Shown here piece by piece: positions 5,904 to 7,135 of a stretch of 7,135 nucleotides of DNA. The DNA is from Desulfamplus sp. (GTDB lineage: Bacteria; Desulfobacterota; Desulfobacteria; Desulfobacterales; Desulfobacteraceae). Under the pieces are notes generated by a model. It was not told where the DNA came from. It was given only the letters and a program-made list of their open reading frames with translations, and did not search any database. The DNA lies in assembly GCA_015232935.1 (NCBI GenBank), contig JADFYT010000114.1:1-7135 (forward strand), in the 5' to 3' direction. The position numbers and the translations under genes are program-made. Numbering within the stretch: position 1 is the first letter of the stretch; each line of letters starts with the position of its first letter.

Positions 5904-5946
5904 GCATTTCTGTTTAAAGAGACTTATTGAAAATTTGCGACTTTCA
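5890..5946 (+). promoter_or_regulatory. Nested inverted repeats in the argF leader
   Basis: TGAAAGTC (5890-5897) is perfectly complementary to GACTTTCA (5939-5946). Inside it, ATAAG (5900-5904) can pair with CTTAT (5923-5927). The arms end 9 bp before the argF ribosome binding site. This may be a leader RNA fold or an operator; no known motif is recognised. Confidence 0.3.
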
Positions 5947-5955
5947 CATAAATTG

Positions 5956-5961
5956 AAGGAG
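5956..5961 (+). promoter_or_regulatory. argF ribosome binding site (decides a TTG start)
   Basis: AAGGAG ends at 5961. It is only 2 nt from ATG 5964, too close for normal initiation, but 8 nt from the in-frame TTG at 5970. The same AAGGAG-8 nt-TTG arrangement is seen at argG. Confidence 0.7.
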
Positions 5962-5969
5962 AAATGATT

Positions 5970-6893
5970 TTGAAGAAAGACATATTGTCTCTGCTTGATC
6001 TTGAAGTGGCTGATTTTACACATCTGTTCCAGAGAGCACTTCAGCTAAAAAAGAGGTTTAATCAGGGAATTTCAGACAGGCCTTTGATCGGAAAGAGCCT
6101 TGGTCTTATTTTTGATAAAAAATCAACAAGAACCAGGGTCGCCTTTGAAACCGCAATGATTCAGCTTGGCGGGACTCCGATTTACATGAGCACCCAGGAT
6201 ACCCAGATATCACGTAACGAACCTGCTGAAGATACAGCAAGGGTACTGTCCAGATATATTGATGCCCTTGCCATGCGTACATTTGACCACGCACTGGTTG
6301 AAAAATTTGCAAAAGCCTCCACCATTCCGGTTATCAATGCCTTGACTGACTCTTTTCATCCGTGCCAGATTCTAAGTGATCTTATGACAGTAGTTGAGGT
6401 CAAGGGGGGGTATAGGAACAGGAAAATTGTCTGGGTCGGTGACGGCAATAATGTTGCTAACTCATGGGTCAACGCTGCGGCTGTCCTTGATCTTGAACTT
6501 GTTGTCGCAACACCTGACGGCTATGGTATCGCCTCTTGTGTAAAAGAGGCTTCATTGGCAAGAGGCGGTAAAAGCATTCTATTCACCAATGATCCTGTTG
6601 AAGCTGTTAAAGATGCTGATGTGGTATATACTGATGTATGGGCAAGCATGGGCCAGGAGCAGGAACAGATAAAAAGAGAGTCTGCTTTTGAAGGATTTCA
6701 GGTGAACAGGGACCTTCTTTCCAAAGCAAAGCCCGATGTCATGGTCATGCATTGTCTGCCTGCTCACAGAGGTGAGGAAATTTCCGAGGATGTGCTTGAG
6801 GCTCCGGGAGCTGTTTTCTGGGATCAGGCGGAAAACAAGAGACATATGCACAAGGCGATATTAGAGACTCTGATTCTGAAAACCAACGGGTAA
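5970..6893 (+). CDS. argF: Ornithine carbamoyltransferase ArgF
   Basis: Makes citrulline from ornithine and carbamoyl phosphate, the sixth step of arginine synthesis, as a cytoplasmic trimer. From TTG 5970 it is 307 residues, the family's usual length. The carbamoyl-phosphate domain comes first: STRTR (52-56), a family block around Arg103-Thr104 (MRTFDH), and HPCQ (130-133). The ornithine domain follows: GDGNNVANSW (158-166), DVWASMGQE (222-230, SMG loop) and HCLPAHRG (261-268). STRTR, HPCQ and HCLPAHRG mark a true OTCase rather than an aspartate transcarbamoylase. The first residues read MKKDILSLLDL, like other OTCases (MKKDFLSL...). The upstream ATG 5964 would add only two residues and sits too close to AAGGAG; it remains the alternative. 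A G7 run (6404-6410) lies within, with the frame intact. Confidence 0.95.
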   Translation: MKKDILSLLDLEVADFTHLFQRALQLKKRFNQGISDRPLIGKSLGLIFDKKSTRTRVAFETAMIQLGGTPIYMSTQDTQISRNEPAEDTARVLSRYIDALAMRTFDHALVEKFAKASTIPVINALTDSFHPCQILSDLMTVVEVKGGYRNRKIVWVGDGNNVANSWVNAAAVLDLELVVATPDGYGIASCVKEASLARGGKSILFTNDPVEAVKDADVVYTDVWASMGQEQEQIKRESAFEGFQVNRDLLSKAKPDVMVMHCLPAHRGEEISEDVLEAPGAVFWDQAENKRHMHKAILETLILKTNG

Positions 6894-6898
6894 TGATA

Positions 6899-6916
6899 AC
6901 CTCAAAAAAAAGAGGT
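6899..6916 (+). other. Small hairpin covering the ribosome binding site of the next small gene
   Basis: ACCTC (6899-6903) pairs with GAGGT (6912-6916) around eight A. It begins 6 bp after the argF stop. GAGG of its 3' arm is the likely ribosome binding site for ATG 6921, so folding could mask it; the 5-bp stem is weak. No T run follows, so it is not a terminator. Confidence 0.35.
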
Positions 6917-6920
6917 GTCT

Positions 6921-7056
6921 ATGTCGGAAACAGCAGAGAAACTCTCGTTTTCTTGAAGAGTTGATCAGCCGTAACGGCATTTATGCCCTGACAATGAAAA
7001 ATGACACCATGGATGTTGTAAATTTCAAATCTGTTGAGGATTCGTTAACAGTATAA
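6921..7056 (+). pseudogene. Small unknown gene between argF and argG, apparently +1 frameshifted
   Basis: ATG 6921 follows GAGG (6912-6915) by 5 nt and encodes MSETAEKLSFS before TGA at 6954-6956. The +1 frame continues without a stop from there to TAA 7054-7056 and looks protein-like (begins LEELISRNGIYALTMKN, ends FKSVEDSLTV). It has no ATG of its own until well inside. Removing one T from TTTT (6948-6951) would join the two into a continuous 44-residue acidic product. On that run tRNA-Phe could also slip +1 from UUU to UUU, with UGA one codon later, so recoding is conceivable. The TAA overlaps the argG AAGGAG (7055-7060), suggesting translational coupling. I do not recognise the family. 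Indel, sequencing error and programmed frameshift cannot be told apart here. Confidence 0.5.
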
Positions 7057-7060
7057 GGAG
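7055..7060 (+). promoter_or_regulatory. argG ribosome binding site overlapping the small gene's stop
   Basis: AAGGAG shares AA with the TAA at 7054-7056 and lies 8 nt before TTG 7069, the only start codon in frame at the right place for ArgG. Confidence 0.75.
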
Positions 7061-7068
7061 AGTAAAAC

Positions 7069-7135
7069 TTGTCTGACATAAAAAAAGTAGTTCTTGCCTA
7101 TTCAGGCGGATTGGATACTTCTGTAATACTTAAAT
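7069..7135 (+). CDS. argG: Argininosuccinate synthase ArgG, N-terminal part (3' end outside window)
   Basis: Joins citrulline and aspartate with ATP to argininosuccinate, the seventh step of arginine synthesis. The 22 visible residues contain KKVVLAYSGGLDTSVILK, whose SGGLDTS is the P-loop (N-type ATP pyrophosphatase) signature placed at the very N-terminus, as in ArgG. The start must be TTG 7069, since no ATG or GTG lies in frame nearby; AAGGAG is 8 nt upstream. An A7 run (7080-7086) falls in codons 4-6. It follows argF by 175 bp with a small unknown gene between. The remainder lies beyond the window. Confidence 0.9.
   Translation, partial: MSDIKKVVLAYSGGLDTSVILK

Noticed and set aside
5571..6023. 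150-codon frame on the minus strand across the argD-argF gap
   Set aside because: It overlaps argD and argF coding sequence antisense, has no family motif, and includes the GC-rich islet whose composition alone would lengthen such frames.
6404..6410. G7 tract in argF as a phase-variation switch
   Set aside because: It encodes conserved-looking Lys-Gly-Gly in frame, the gene is intact, and switching an arginine enzyme off has no obvious benefit; a single window shows no length variation.
1..7135. CRISPR array, tRNA, rRNA, transposase or toxin-antitoxin genes
   Set aside because: Both strands were read by eye; no regularly spaced repeats, cloverleaf, transposase motif or paired small genes were seen.

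Overview
This window looks like ordinary core chromosome from a bacterium of moderate-to-low GC, most likely a deltaproteobacterium (Desulfobacterota, perhaps Desulfobacterales). That placement is inference from the protein flavour, the gene order and the AT-rich, repeat-studded gaps. All confident genes lie on the + strand.

Layout. 1-207 is the 3' end of a family-4-type uracil-DNA glycosylase, followed by a likely intrinsic terminator (218-259). Then come xerC (301-1284, tyrosine recombinase for chromosome dimer resolution), hslV (1412-1948, protease) and hslU (2111-3577, its AAA+ unfoldase). The arginine genes follow: argB (3654-4523), argD (4600-5772), argF (5970-6893, probably starting at TTG) and the first 22 codons of argG (7069-7135, TTG start, cut by the window edge). 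argB, argD, argF and argG cover the second, fourth, sixth and seventh steps from glutamate to arginine. argC, argJ (or argE), argA and argH are not in view. XerC-HslV-HslU is a recurrent bacterial cluster (compare codV-clpQ-clpY of Bacillus). I know of no biochemical reason for it to adjoin the arginine genes.

Between the genes. No gap is long: the largest are about 162 bp (hslV-hslU), 197 bp (argD-argF) and 175 bp (argF-argG). They are richer in structure than expected. The hslV-hslU gap, the hslU-argB gap and the argB 3' end each hold a short imperfect tandem duplication (periods 23, 16 and 21 bp). One repeat motif from the hslV-hslU gap recurs between xerC and hslV. The argD-argF gap opens with a GC-rich islet (64 G+C in 5771-5880) that then falls to about 29 % GC. 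The argF-argG gap holds a small, apparently frameshifted gene (6921-7056) with its own ribosome binding site; its stop codon overlaps the argG ribosome binding site.

I see no defence system, CRISPR array, transposase gene, rRNA or tRNA. The best candidates for something undescribed are the broken or recoded small gene before argG and the GC-rich islet after argD. Secondary points are unusual residues in otherwise conserved HslV/HslU motifs and a G8 tract in the hslU I domain.
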